Positions 23,949-32,795 of a stretch of 64,000 bases of DNA are shown one piece after another. The DNA is from Tropicimonas_B omnivorans (GTDB lineage Bacteria > Pseudomonadota > Alphaproteobacteria > Rhodobacterales > Rhodobacteraceae), in NCBI RefSeq assembly GCF_031846565.1, contig NZ_JAVRHL010000003.1, forward strand, positions 744,001 to 808,000. Reading direction: 5' to 3'. The position numbers were made by a program, and so were the translations under genes. Within the stretch, counting starts at the first letter, position 1; every line of letters starts with the position of its first letter. The notes below the pieces were generated by a model. The model saw only the letters and a program-made list of their open reading frames with translations. It ran no database searches and was not told where the DNA came from.

Positions 23949-24986
23949 ATGAAGTTCCTCGATCTGGCCAAGGTCTATCTGCGCTCCGGCGCCGGCGGTA
24001 ACGGGGCGGTTTCGTTCCGACGCGAGAAGTATATCGAGTACGGCGGCCCCGATGGCGGGGACGGCGGGCGCGGCGGCGATGTGATCGTCGAGGTGGTCGA
24101 GGGGCTGAACACGCTCATCGATTTCCGCTATCAGCAGCATTTCTTCGCCAGGAACGGTCAGGGCGGCATGGGTCGCCAGCGCACGGGCCGCACGGGTGAT
24201 GACATCGTGCTCCGCGTGCCGGCCGGGACCGAGATCCTCGAGGAAGACGAGGAAACCGTGATCGCCGATCTGGCCGAGGTCGGGGATCGCGTCGTCTTGG
24301 CGCGCGGCGGCAACGGCGGCTTCGGCAACCTGCATTTCAAGACCTCAACCAACCAGGCGCCCCGCCGCGCCAACTCAGGGCAACCCGGCGTCGAGCGGAC
24401 GATCTGGCTGCGTCTGAAACTGATCGCGGATGCGGGCCTTCTCGGTCTGCCGAATGCGGGCAAGAGCACCTTCCTCGCGGCGACGTCCAACGCCCGCCCG
24501 AAGATCGCGGATTATCCCTTTACCACGTTGCACCCCAATCTCGGCGTCGTCGGCGTGGATAATGCCGAGTTCGTCGTCGCCGACATCCCCGGCCTGATCG
24601 AGGGCGCGCATGAGGGCAGGGGCATCGGGGACCGCTTCCTCGGCCACGTTGAACGCTGCGCCGTGCTGCTTCACCTCGTCGACGGCACCTCGGAGGATCC
24701 GGTTCAGGACTGGCGCACGATCATCAGCGAGCTCAACGCCTATGGCGGCATCCTCGCCGACAAGCCGAGGCTCACGGTTCTTAACAAGATCGACGCCCTG
24801 GACGACGAAGAACGGGATGCGCGCGCGGCCGCCCTCGAAGAGGCGACGGGCGGCGAGGTCATGCGCATGTCCGGCGCGTCGGGCGAGGGCGTGCGCGAGG
24901 TGCTGCGCGCGCTTCGCCGGATCATCCTCGCCGAGCGTGGAGCCGAGGCGGCGGTGGACGAGGAGCCGGGACCGTGGCGCCCCTGA
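23949..24986 (+). CDS. obgE: Obg family GTPase
   Basis: A 345-residue essential ribosome-assembly GTPase. The glycine-rich Obg fold occupies residues 1-158 (YLRSGAGGNGAVSFRREK, then GGPDGGDGGRGGDVIVE). The G domain has G1 GLPNAGKST, G2 DYPFTTLHPNLG, G3 DIPGLIEGAHEGRGIGDRFL and G4 LNKID. The final TGS-like C-terminal domain of some Obg proteins is absent, as is usual in alphaproteobacteria. The stop overlaps the start of proB by 13 bp. Confidence 0.97.
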   Translation: MKFLDLAKVYLRSGAGGNGAVSFRREKYIEYGGPDGGDGGRGGDVIVEVVEGLNTLIDFRYQQHFFARNGQGGMGRQRTGRTGDDIVLRVPAGTEILEEDEETVIADLAEVGDRVVLARGGNGGFGNLHFKTSTNQAPRRANSGQPGVERTIWLRLKLIADAGLLGLPNAGKSTFLAATSNARPKIADYPFTTLHPNLGVVGVDNAEFVVADIPGLIEGAHEGRGIGDRFLGHVERCAVLLHLVDGTSEDPVQDWRTIISELNAYGGILADKPRLTVLNKIDALDDEERDARAAALEEATGGEVMRMSGASGEGVREVLRALRRIILAERGAEAAVDEEPGPWRP

Positions 24987-26083
24987 CGCTGGCCTCCGGA
25001 CGCCGCATCGTCGTCAAGATCGGCTCGGCGCTTCTGGTGGACGCCGCGACGGGAGCCCTTCGCGAGGACTGGCTGACCGGTCTCGCCGAAGATGTCGCGG
25101 CGCTGCGCCGCAACGCGGACGTGATCCTCGTTTCCTCGGGCTCCATTGCCCTGGGGCGCCGCATCCTCGGCCTCGCCCCCGGTGATCTCTCCCTCGATCA
25201 CGCGCAGGCTGCCGCGTCGGTCGGCCAGATCCGCCTCGCTCGCGCCTACGAGGCTGCCCTCGGCGCCCATGGCATCATCTCCGGCCAGGTCCTCCTGACG
25301 CTGGACGACAGCGCGTCCCGCCGCCGCTATCTCAACATTCGTGCGACGCTGCAGACGCTTCTCGGCCTCGGTGCCGTGCCGGTCGTCAACGAGAACGACA
25401 CCATCGCCACCGACGAGATCCGCTACGGCGACAACGACCGTCTCGCCGCGCAGGTCGCCGTCACCATTGGCGCGGACCGGCTCATCCTCTTGTCCGACGT
25501 CGATGGCCTCTACACCGCGAACCCGGCGCTCGATCCCGGGGCGCGCCACCTCCCCGAGATCGGTCGCATCACGCCTGAAATAGAAGCGATGGCCGGCGAT
25601 CCCGTGTCCGGCCTCTCCAAGGGCGGAATGCGCACCAAGCTCGCCGCCGCCAAGACCGCGACGGCCGGCGGCTGCGCGATGGCGATTGCCCGCGGGGATG
25701 CGCATCGTCCGCTGGCGGCGCTCGACGGCGGCGCGCGCTCGACGTGGTTCCTGCCCCAGGACGATCCGCAGGTTGCGCGCAAGCGTTGGATCGGCGCCAT
25801 GAAGGCGAAGGGCACGGTCGCGGTCGATGCCGGCGCTGGCGATGCGTTGCGTCAAGGCCGCTCGCTTCTGCCGGCTGGGGTGACCGCCGTCACCGGCCGG
25901 TTCGAGCGGGGTGACCCGGTGGAGATCGTGGACCCTGGCGGCGCACGCCTCGGCCTCGGCCTTGTCAGGTACGCCGCAGCCGAGGCGAGCCGCATCATCG
26001 GGGCCCGTTCGGAGGAGATCGAGGACATCCTCGGACATCCTGCGCGCTCCGCATTGATCCACCGAGACGACATGGTGCTCTGA
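24974..26083 (+). CDS. proB: Glutamate 5-kinase
   Basis: A 369-residue enzyme for the first step of proline synthesis (glutamate to gamma-glutamyl phosphate). The amino-acid kinase domain carries RRIVVKIGSALLV, the ILVSSGSIALGRR loop, PVVNENDTIATDEIRYGDND and SKGGMRTKLAAAKTA. A C-terminal PUA domain covers about residues 275-369. It starts at GTG 24974 within the obgE 3' end, preceded by GAGGAG, so its translation is coupled. proA follows after 75 bp. Confidence 0.96.
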   Translation: MAPLTLASGRRIVVKIGSALLVDAATGALREDWLTGLAEDVAALRRNADVILVSSGSIALGRRILGLAPGDLSLDHAQAAASVGQIRLARAYEAALGAHGIISGQVLLTLDDSASRRRYLNIRATLQTLLGLGAVPVVNENDTIATDEIRYGDNDRLAAQVAVTIGADRLILLSDVDGLYTANPALDPGARHLPEIGRITPEIEAMAGDPVSGLSKGGMRTKLAAAKTATAGGCAMAIARGDAHRPLAALDGGARSTWFLPQDDPQVARKRWIGAMKAKGTVAVDAGAGDALRQGRSLLPAGVTAVTGRFERGDPVEIVDPGGARLGLGLVRYAAAEASRIIGARSEEIEDILGHPARSALIHRDDMVL

Positions 26084-26158
26084 AGCCGAGCGCCGCCCTT
26101 TCATCTTGGGGCGAATAGCCATATTCCGAACATCGAACGGCAACGAAGGGGTCGGGCC

Positions 26159-27406
26159 ATGAAGGACGGCACAGGCGACATTCACGAGATGATGCAGGAT
26201 ATGGGCCGCCGCGCGCGCGCCGCGGCCGACGTGCTCGCCTACACCCCGGCCGAGGCCAAGCGCGCCGCCCTCGAGGCCGCCGCGGACGCGATTCTCGATG
26301 CCGAAGCCGAGATCCTGGCGGCGAATGCCGCCGATCTGGACGCCGCGACCAATCTTACTTCCGCCATGACGGACCGGCTGAAGCTCGATACCGGCCGCAT
26401 CGCCTCGATGTCGGACGGCGTTCGCGCCATTGCCGCACAGCAAGATCCCGTCGGTGCCGTGATCGCCGAATGGGACCAGCCGTCCGGCCTGCGTATCAGG
26501 CGTGTTCGCACTCCTCTGGGCGTCGTCGGAGTGATTTATGAAAGTCGCCCCAACGTGACCGCCGATGCCGGCGCGCTCTGCCTCAAGGCCGGCAATGCCG
26601 TCATCCTGCGCGGCGGCTCCGAGAGCACGCGCTCCTCCGCGGCCATCCACGACGCCCTCGTACAGGGTCTGAAGGCGGCCGGGCTCCCTGCCGATGCCAT
26701 CCAGCGTGTGCCCACCACCGACCGGGCCGCCGTCGGCGAGATGCTCACCCTGTCCGAGTATATCGACGTGATCGTTCCTCGCGGCGGCCGCAGCCTTGTT
26801 GGCCGGGTACAGGCCGAAGCGCGCGTTCCGGTCTTCGCCCATCTCGAGGGCATCTGCCACATCTACGTCGACAAGGACGTCGATCCAGAAATGGCGCTTG
26901 ATGTCGTGCTCAATGCCAAGACCCGCCGCACCGGAATCTGCGGGGCGGTGGAGTGCCTCCTCGTTCATGAGGATGCTGCCGAACTCGGTCAGAAGATCGT
27001 CGACGCGCTGATGGCGGCCGGTGTCGACGTTCGCGCCGAGGGGCTTTCGGGCTCCGCCCCCGCGACGGAGGAAGATTGGGGGAAGGAGTATCTCGACATG
27101 AAGATCGCCGCCCGCCTCGTTCCGGATATCGACGCATCCATCGCGCACATTCGCCGCTACGGATCCTCTCATACCGAGGCGATCCTGACGGCGGATGACG
27201 CGGCTGCCGATCTGTTCTTCGCAAGGCTGGACAGCGCGATCCTCTTGCGGAATGCCTCGACGCAGTTCGCCGACGGCGGCGAGTTCGGAATGGGCGCCGA
27301 AATCGGCATCGCCACCGGGAAGATGCACGCGCGCGGCCCCGTCGGGGCTGAACAACTTACCTCCTTCAAGTACCTCGTCACCGGCGACGGAACGGTCAGG
27401 CCCTGA
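26159..27406 (+). CDS. proA: Gamma-glutamyl phosphate reductase
   Basis: A 415-residue NADPH-dependent reductase making glutamate-5-semialdehyde from the ProB product. Recognisable segments are PLGVVGVIYESRPNVTADAGALCLKAGNAVILRGG, IDVIVPRGGRSLV, the catalytic cysteine region KTRRTGICGAVECLLVH (nucleophile in ICGAVE), and GAEIGIATGKMHARGPVG near the end; each is given here as a family landmark. It is the second proline gene of the operon and is followed 2 bp later by the ThiE-like gene. Confidence 0.96.
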   Translation: MKDGTGDIHEMMQDMGRRARAAADVLAYTPAEAKRAALEAAADAILDAEAEILAANAADLDAATNLTSAMTDRLKLDTGRIASMSDGVRAIAAQQDPVGAVIAEWDQPSGLRIRRVRTPLGVVGVIYESRPNVTADAGALCLKAGNAVILRGGSESTRSSAAIHDALVQGLKAAGLPADAIQRVPTTDRAAVGEMLTLSEYIDVIVPRGGRSLVGRVQAEARVPVFAHLEGICHIYVDKDVDPEMALDVVLNAKTRRTGICGAVECLLVHEDAAELGQKIVDALMAAGVDVRAEGLSGSAPATEEDWGKEYLDMKIAARLVPDIDASIAHIRRYGSSHTEAILTADDAAADLFFARLDSAILLRNASTQFADGGEFGMGAEIGIATGKMHARGPVGAEQLTSFKYLVTGDGTVRP

Positions 27407-27408
27407 AC

Positions 27409-28035
27409 ATGACGGATACCTCCGAACTCCCGCAGCTTTATCTTGTCACGCCGACGCTTCCGGATCCGGATAGCTTTCCGGACAGGCTCGCGCGGGTCCT
27501 TGATGGTGCCGAGATCGCCTGCGTCCGTCTTGCGATCCAAGGCACCGACGAGGATGCCATTGCCCGGGCGGCGGATGCCGTTCGGCCGGTCTGTCATGAT
27601 GCCGACGTCGCCCTCGTCGTGACGGACCACTTCAAGCTTGCCGAACGCCTCGGCCTCGATGGGGTCCACCTGTCCGGACCGAAGAATATTCGAGCCGCGC
27701 GCAAGACCCTCGGTCCGGATGCCATCGTGGGCGCCTTTTGTGGTGCCTCCCGGCACGACGGCCTGAATGCAGGCGATGCAGGCGCCGATTATGTGGCTTT
27801 CGGGCCAGTCGGCGGCGGCGGTGTTCTGGGAGACGGCACGGTTGCGGAGCGTGATCTTTTTGCCTGGTGGTCCGAGATGATCGAATTGCCGGTGGTCGCG
27901 GAGGGCGCTCTGGACGTCACCGCGGTCAGGTCGCTTGCCCCCGTGACGGATTTCTTCGGGATCGGCGACGAGATCTGGCGCGAAGATGATCCCGCCGCGG
28001 CGCTCGCTCGATTGAAGGACGCGATGGGCGTTTAG
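27409..28035 (+). CDS. ThiE/TenI-like protein with degenerate thiamine-phosphate synthase motifs
   Basis: A 208-residue TIM-barrel protein of the TMP-TENI family. The overall pattern is clear (LYLVTP at the start, DGVHLSG, ADYVAFGPVG, PVVAEGAL). Catalytic features of ThiE are altered, however. The usual Asn-Asp of the VNDR/INDY motif is Thr72-Asp73, the metal-binding Gly-Gln-Glu-Asp after the VHL strand is replaced by SGPKN, and the TxTK phosphate loop after GPV is missing. It may have lost thiamine phosphate synthase activity and gained another role. It is co-transcribed with proA (2-bp gap). Confidence 0.8.
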   Translation: MTDTSELPQLYLVTPTLPDPDSFPDRLARVLDGAEIACVRLAIQGTDEDAIARAADAVRPVCHDADVALVVTDHFKLAERLGLDGVHLSGPKNIRAARKTLGPDAIVGAFCGASRHDGLNAGDAGADYVAFGPVGGGGVLGDGTVAERDLFAWWSEMIELPVVAEGALDVTAVRSLAPVTDFFGIGDEIWREDDPAAALARLKDAMGV

Positions 28036-28042
28036 ATGGCAT

Positions 28043-28065
28043 CGCAGCCCGGCATTCCGGCTGCG
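28043..28065. terminator. Hairpin between convergent operons
   Basis: CGCAGCCCGG / CCGGCTGCG with a CATT loop and one bulged C lies between the end of the ThiE-like gene (28035) and the end of the chemotaxis operon (28083). It is followed by GCTTT on the plus strand. It could end transcription from either side. Confidence 0.5.
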
Positions 28066-28082
28066 GCTTTCACCTGGTCCCG

Positions 28083-28478
28083 TCAGAACATCTGAATGTC
28101 TCCTAGGTCCGGGCTCTCGGTTCGAACGATGTCGGCGTGGTCTCCATTCAATCGCTGCTTGAGCGAGGCCAGGCGAAGGCCATCAAACAGATCGGTGTAT
28201 TCGATCTCGGTGTTGCCAGTCCGTTCGGCAATGTTTGAGGCGAGGCATCCCAAGTCTCGCGCAACCTGAGTGGCGAAGTCCAGGTTCTGGAGTTGTGTCA
28301 CGCTTCCTGCCGATGCCCGGCCTTCCTCACCGGCAAGGTCCCGCGCCTGAATGGCGGCGGTCAGATCCGACAGGCGGACGAGCTCTGCCGCCATGTTCGT
28401 CAAGACCGAGGAAAGGTCCGAGATGGCATCAGTTTCCTCGCCCGACGGATCTCCAAGCCGCTGGCCGATCGTGCTCAC
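28083..28478 (-). CDS. Small chemotaxis protein with CheZ/CheT-like DxxxQ motif
   Basis: A 131-residue protein, last gene of the chemotaxis operon. It starts at GTG 28478 overlapping the cheY stop (GTGA). It is predicted to be almost all helix. The helix at residues 60-85 contains LQNLDFATQVARDLG, in which Asp67 and Gln71 form a DxxxQ pair like Asp143/Gln147 of the CheY-P phosphatase CheZ. The extreme C-terminus is acidic and ends hydrophobic (DLGDIQMF), reminiscent of the CheY-binding tail of CheZ. I recall that CheT of Sinorhizobium, also encoded late in a che operon, has the same motif. Phosphatase activity is inferred, not shown, and overall similarity to CheZ is weak. Confidence 0.6.
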   Translation of the reverse strand: MSTIGQRLGDPSGEETDAISDLSSVLTNMAAELVRLSDLTAAIQARDLAGEEGRASAGSVTQLQNLDFATQVARDLGCLASNIAERTGNTEIEYTDLFDGLRLASLKQRLNGDHADIVRTESPDLGDIQMF

Positions 28479-28861
28479 AGACGCCCCACCACGGCTTCAA
28501 TGCAGTTCAGGAGTCCCTGTGGTTCGAAGGGCTTTGCGATGAAATTGTTCATTCCCAACTGCTTTCCGGCATTGATGATGTCGGGATCTGCCTTTCCCGT
28601 GATCAGGATGAAGCCGACGCCGCTGAGTTTCGCATCCGAGCGGAGGGATTTGAGAAGTTCGAGCCCGTCCATTCCGGGCATGTTGTAGTCCGAGATGACG
28701 AGATGCGCGGGCGCTTTTCCGAGTGCGGCGAGCGCGCTCGGCCCATCTTGGGCGTTGCGTACGTTGCGCACTCCGAACCCGTCCAGGGCTTGCAGGATAA
28801 GGCCGCGGCTCGTCGACATGTCATCGACGACCATGACGTGGAGCTGATCACGAAGGGCCAT
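28475..28861 (-). CDS. cheY: CheY-like response regulator (second of the operon)
   Basis: A 128-residue single-domain receiver. The acidic pocket is Asp13/Asp14 (MVVDDMSTSRG), the phosphoacceptor is Asp58 (VISDYNMPGMDG), and the conserved Thr and Lys lie in ILITGKAD and FIAKPFEP. The ATG at 28861 is preceded by GAGAGAGG; a longer frame upstream overlaps cheR and is not used. It is located 4 bp downstream of cheR. In alphaproteobacterial operons with two cheY genes, the one after cheR is usually the flagellar-motor regulator. Confidence 0.93.
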   Translation of the reverse strand: MALRDQLHVMVVDDMSTSRGLILQALDGFGVRNVRNAQDGPSALAALGKAPAHLVISDYNMPGMDGLELLKSLRSDAKLSGVGFILITGKADPDIINAGKQLGMNNFIAKPFEPQGLLNCIEAVVGRL

Positions 28862-28865
28862 GTTG

Positions 28866-29744
28866 TCAGTACCTCTCTCTGGAGCCGGAGTATTGGGCGC
28901 CGCCCTTTCGATAGGTCGTCGTTCCGACCGGGACGAGCTCCGTCGCTGGTACGCCTTCGACCCGCTCCGAATGTCCGACGAACAGGTGCCCCCCCGATTT
29001 GAGCAACGCTTCGAACCGCGGCCACAAGGCCGCCTGCGTTTCTGCATCGAAATAAATGACGACATTCCTGCAGAAGATGATGTCGAATGCGCCGCGCATC
29101 GGCCATTGCGTCATGAGATTCAGCGGGCGGAAGGTGCAGAGGGCACGCAGGTTTTCACAGGCCCGCAACGTGTCGCCATCTCTCGACCTCTCGCTGAAGT
29201 ACTTTGCCCGGATCTCCGGGGGAACCTTTTTGAGCAACGTTGCCGCGTAGACGCCTTTCTCAGCGGTCGCGAGGACGTCCCTGTCGATGTCGGTGGCGAG
29301 GATCCGAATGTCGAGCTGTGCGGCTTCGGGACACGCCTCGAGGACGCACATCGCTATTGTGTATGGCTCGGCGCCGGTCGAACACCCGGCCGACCAGATC
29401 CGCACGCGCTCTCCCTTTCTTGCGGCGTCCATCAAGGACGGGAGAATCTTCTCTGCCAGATGATCGAAATGATGGGGTTCGCGGAAGAACGATGTCACGT
29501 TCGTCGTCAGCGCTTCGATCAGTCCGCGGCGCTCATCTTTTCCATTCGGGCCGTCGAGAACCGCGAGATAGGATGCGATGTCCGGCAATCCCAGCTTCCG
29601 CGCGCGTTTTGCGAGGCGAGAAAAGACCATGGAGGCCTTTTCCTGCGGGATCTGGAGGCCGGCTTCCGCGCGCGCGATATCGGCGATGCGGGCGAAATCG
29701 ACTTGTCTGTCGGTTTCGGAAAAAGAGGACTGAGCCGATGTCAT
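28866..29744 (-). CDS. cheR: Chemotaxis protein methyltransferase CheR
   Basis: A 292-residue SAM-dependent methyltransferase that methylates glutamates on chemoreceptors. The N-terminal all-helical domain (residues about 15-90) ends in the TTNVTSFFREPHHF segment that contacts substrate. The SAM-binding motif is IWSAGCSTGAEPYTIAM, followed by ILATDID and the NLM..WPMRGAFDIIFCRNVVIYFD region. It overlaps the cheW stop by 4 bp. No cheB demethylase is present in this operon. Confidence 0.95.
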   Translation of the reverse strand: MTSAQSSFSETDRQVDFARIADIARAEAGLQIPQEKASMVFSRLAKRARKLGLPDIASYLAVLDGPNGKDERRGLIEALTTNVTSFFREPHHFDHLAEKILPSLMDAARKGERVRIWSAGCSTGAEPYTIAMCVLEACPEAAQLDIRILATDIDRDVLATAEKGVYAATLLKKVPPEIRAKYFSERSRDGDTLRACENLRALCTFRPLNLMTQWPMRGAFDIIFCRNVVIYFDAETQAALWPRFEALLKSGGHLFVGHSERVEGVPATELVPVGTTTYRKGGAQYSGSRERY

Positions 29745-30205
29745 GCCGCCTCCGTCTCATGGCCGGGCTGGACTGCATCGAGATCGAGGATGCGAAGCAT
29801 GCGACCTTCGATGATCGTCAAAGCCTCGATGAAGCTATGGCTCGCATCCTCCGCCATGTCGGGCGGGGGCTGCATGTCCCCCTGCGGGATCGAGAGGATA
29901 TCCGAAACGGCATCCACCAGCAGTCCAAGGGTCTGGTCATGGACATGGACCACGATGATCACATTGCGTTCCGTGGCCTCCGCGACCGGGATGCCGAGCA
30001 GGCGCGCTAGATCTATGATCGGCAGGACCGTGCCGCGAAGGTTGATGACACCACGGACATGCGCCGCCGAATGGGGCAGGGGCGTTGCGCGGGCCCAGCC
30101 CCTTATTTCACGGACGGACATGATATCGACCGAGTATTCCTGTTCGCCGACGCGGAACGACAGCAGCTCCTGCTCGGTGGGATCGATGTGACCTTGCTCA
30201 CTCAT
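29741..30205 (-). CDS. cheW: Chemotaxis coupling protein CheW
   Basis: A 154-residue SH3-like adaptor linking receptors to CheA. Typical segments are ELLSFRVGEQEYSVDIMSVREIRGW, AAHVRGVINLRGTVLPIIDLARLLG and HVHDQTLGLLVDAVSDILSI. It lies 5 bp after cheA and overlaps cheR, consistent with a single signalling array operon. Confidence 0.95.
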   Translation of the reverse strand: MSEQGHIDPTEQELLSFRVGEQEYSVDIMSVREIRGWARATPLPHSAAHVRGVINLRGTVLPIIDLARLLGIPVAEATERNVIIVVHVHDQTLGLLVDAVSDILSIPQGDMQPPPDMAEDASHSFIEALTIIEGRMLRILDLDAVQPGHETEAA

Positions 30206-30210
30206 GGACT

Positions 30211-32415
30211 CTATCCTGCCTGGAGGGATTCTTCGGCCGACGGATCCCGATCGGGGATGACCGTCAGGTCAGCGGCGGCCCTGGTTGCGCCCGAGGCCCG
30301 GGCCATGAGATCGACCGGATCGAGGATCAGCGCGACCTGTCCGTCCCCGAGGATGGTTGCCGCAGCAATGCCGGGGACGTGTCCGTAACTTTCCTGGAGG
30401 CCCTTGATCACGACCTGTCGCTGTTCCTGGATCTCGTCGACGATAAGGGCGGAGCGGCTTCCATCCTCTTTGGCAATGAGGAGAACGACGCTCGAATCGT
30501 AGGTGCCGAGCGGGGTTCGGTAGCCCAGCTCGGCTCCCAGATCGAGAAGGGGGACGAAGCTGTCGCGAATATGGATCACGCTCGTCCGCGGGCCTAGGTG
30601 CCGTATCTCGCTGCCGGCAAGAGTAAGCGTTTCGACGATCGATCCGAGGGGGACGACGATGGTCTCCCCGGCGACGCGGACGACCATGCCGTCGAGAACG
30701 GCGAGTGTCAGCGGAAGGCTGATCTGGAGTGTCGTGCCACGACCGGGCTCGGACGAGATCGCGATGCGACCGCCGAGGGACTGGATGGAGCTTCGAACGA
30801 CGTCCATTCCGACGCCGCGGCCGGACAGGTCGGACACTTCGCTGGCCGTTGAGAAACCCGGAAGGAAGAGGAGGTTGTCGATCTCGCTATCGCTGAGCGG
30901 CAGACCCGGCGCAATGAGGCCCTTCTCTTCGGCAATCTGTTTGACCTTCGGCCTGTTGATGCCAGCGCCATCGTCGGACACCTCGATGATGACGCGTCCC
31001 GACCGATGCGCGGCACTGAGCCTCACGACGCCTTCGTCCGGTTTGCCCGCGGCAACGCGTTTGTCGCGGCTTTCAAGGCCATGATCGACGGCATTGCGCA
31101 CCATGTGGGTCAGGGGATCCGACAGCCTTTCGATGACGGTCTTGTCGATCTCGGTGGCTTCGCCTTCGGTGACGAGGCGGACGCGTTTGTCGACGCTTGC
31201 CGAGGCTTCGCGGACGATCCGAGCCATACGCTGGAACAGGGATTTGACAGGCTGGGCGCGGATCATCATCACGCTGTCCTGAATGTCCCGGGTCAGTTGC
31301 ATGAACTCTTCGAGCCCGTGGGAAACGGGTGAATTGGCGGGGATCCCCATCTCCGCGACCGATTGAGTGAGCATCGCCTGGTTGATGACCAGTTCGCCCA
31401 CGAGATTCACCATGCGATCGATGCGATCGAGATCGACCCGGACGGTCTGCCTTGGCTTTGCGGTTTCTTCCTGAGGCGAGGCAGGCGCGGGCGACATCTG
31501 TCCCGCTGCCGCTGCCGCTGCCGCGACAGGGGCCGGGGCGGGGGTTTCTGCGACCGGGACCGTTGCCGGCTCGGGCTCAGGGTTCGGAAGCGCCGAGGCA
31601 GGATCGGCGGACGAGCCATCTTCTAACGTCGCGGCCTCGGCCGCCTCCGGACTGCGGGGGGAAATGTCGAGCTGGCAGACCCCGTCGACGAAATCGAAGA
31701 CCTCGGCCACGCGATCGCGATCGACATCCGTCTCCAGCGTCATCGCCCAGGACAGGTAGCTTTCCTCAGGGTCGAGGTCCCACAGCGTCGGAACGGCAGA
31801 GATGTCACAGCGCGTCTCAAGCGGCCCGAACTCCGAGAGGGCGGCGATGAGGTGCCGCGGCTCGTTTCCTGTCACGAACAGATCCCGCTCAGGCCTGAAC
31901 GCGATGTCCCAGCCGGGATCGGCACCTGCCTCGTCCGGCGAACTGTCGAGGCCGGGCAGATCGAGGGACAGGGTCATCGGCGTGAACTCGACGGTCTCCG
32001 CCCCGCCCTCCGTTTCGGGGCTTCCGCCGGCCAACCCCTCGAGTTCGCTCAGTGTCGCTTCGACATCCGATTCATCGAGGGAGGCCCCGTCGCGGGCGGC
32101 GCGGACGAGGTCGAACAGGACGTCGGCAGCGCGGAAGAAGAGTCGCATCGCTTCCGGATCGGCGCTGAGACGGCCGGCGCGCATCTCGTCCATGACGGTT
32201 TCGTAGCGGTGGGCAAACCGGACGAGATCGTCGAGGCCGAACGCCCCCGCGCCACCCTTGATGGAGTGAACGGCGCGGAAACAGACGTTGATCGTTTCGG
32301 AATCGGATGCACCGCCCTCCATGGCGGTCAGGCCATCTTGCAGACTTTCAAGGAGTTCCTCGCACTCGAGAAAGAACGAGGCGCGGATTTCGGCCATGGG
32401 ATCGGGAGCGCTCAT
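30211..32415 (-). CDS. cheA: Chemotaxis histidine kinase CheA
   Basis: A 734-residue kinase; the ATG at 32415 overlaps the upstream cheY stop (ATGA). Domains in order are the P1 HPt with phospho-His50 (RAVHSIKGGAGAFG), a P2-like region of about 130-270, and a Pro/Ala-rich linker at about 280-345. P3 dimerisation follows (RVDLDRIDRMVNLVGELVINQAM), then P4 ATPase with the N box LTHMVRNAVDHGLE, G1 EVSDDGAGIN and G2 GRGVGMDVV, and the P5 CheW-like domain to the end (VVPLGSIVETLTL). All catalytic boxes are intact. It phosphorylates the two CheY proteins of the operon. Confidence 0.96.
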   Translation of the reverse strand: MSAPDPMAEIRASFFLECEELLESLQDGLTAMEGGASDSETINVCFRAVHSIKGGAGAFGLDDLVRFAHRYETVMDEMRAGRLSADPEAMRLFFRAADVLFDLVRAARDGASLDESDVEATLSELEGLAGGSPETEGGAETVEFTPMTLSLDLPGLDSSPDEAGADPGWDIAFRPERDLFVTGNEPRHLIAALSEFGPLETRCDISAVPTLWDLDPEESYLSWAMTLETDVDRDRVAEVFDFVDGVCQLDISPRSPEAAEAATLEDGSSADPASALPNPEPEPATVPVAETPAPAPVAAAAAAAGQMSPAPASPQEETAKPRQTVRVDLDRIDRMVNLVGELVINQAMLTQSVAEMGIPANSPVSHGLEEFMQLTRDIQDSVMMIRAQPVKSLFQRMARIVREASASVDKRVRLVTEGEATEIDKTVIERLSDPLTHMVRNAVDHGLESRDKRVAAGKPDEGVVRLSAAHRSGRVIIEVSDDGAGINRPKVKQIAEEKGLIAPGLPLSDSEIDNLLFLPGFSTASEVSDLSGRGVGMDVVRSSIQSLGGRIAISSEPGRGTTLQISLPLTLAVLDGMVVRVAGETIVVPLGSIVETLTLAGSEIRHLGPRTSVIHIRDSFVPLLDLGAELGYRTPLGTYDSSVVLLIAKEDGSRSALIVDEIQEQRQVVIKGLQESYGHVPGIAAATILGDGQVALILDPVDLMARASGATRAAADLTVIPDRDPSAEESLQAG

Positions 32416-32792
32416 CTGACATCTCCGTTTCCGGCGACCATGTGCAGGGCGCGGATCAGCTTGTCCGGATCGAACGGCTTGACGATCCATCCCGTGGCCC
32501 CGGCGCCGCGGGCACGGGCCTTGAGTTCCGGCGCGCTCTCCGTCGTGAGAAAGAGGATCGGCGTCGTCCGGTGCCTGGGCTGTTCGCGGACGGCTTCGAT
32601 AAAGCCGAACCCGTCCATCCGCGGCATGTTCAGATCGGTAATGATGACATCCGGGGAGGTCTGCTCGAGGACCTCAAGACCGTGGACGCCGTCCTCGCCG
32701 AAATGCGAGTCGAACCCCGCGCCCGAGAGGGTCAGGCGGAGCATGTCACGGATCGTGCGGCTGTCATCGACCGCCAGTACTTGCAACGCCAT
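32412..32792 (-). CDS. cheY: CheY-like response regulator (first of the operon)
   Basis: A 126-residue receiver domain. The acidic residues are Asp9/Asp10 (LAVDDSRTIRDML), the phosphoacceptor Asp53 (IITDLNMPRMDG), and Thr/Lys are in LFLTTES and WIVKPFDPDKL. It is located between the STAS gene and cheA. In alphaproteobacteria with two CheY proteins this first one often serves as a phosphate sink. That role is inferred from position. Confidence 0.93.
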   Translation of the reverse strand: MALQVLAVDDSRTIRDMLRLTLSGAGFDSHFGEDGVHGLEVLEQTSPDVIITDLNMPRMDGFGFIEAVREQPRHRTTPILFLTTESAPELKARARGAGATGWIVKPFDPDKLIRALHMVAGNGDVR

Positions 32793-32795
32793 GTC

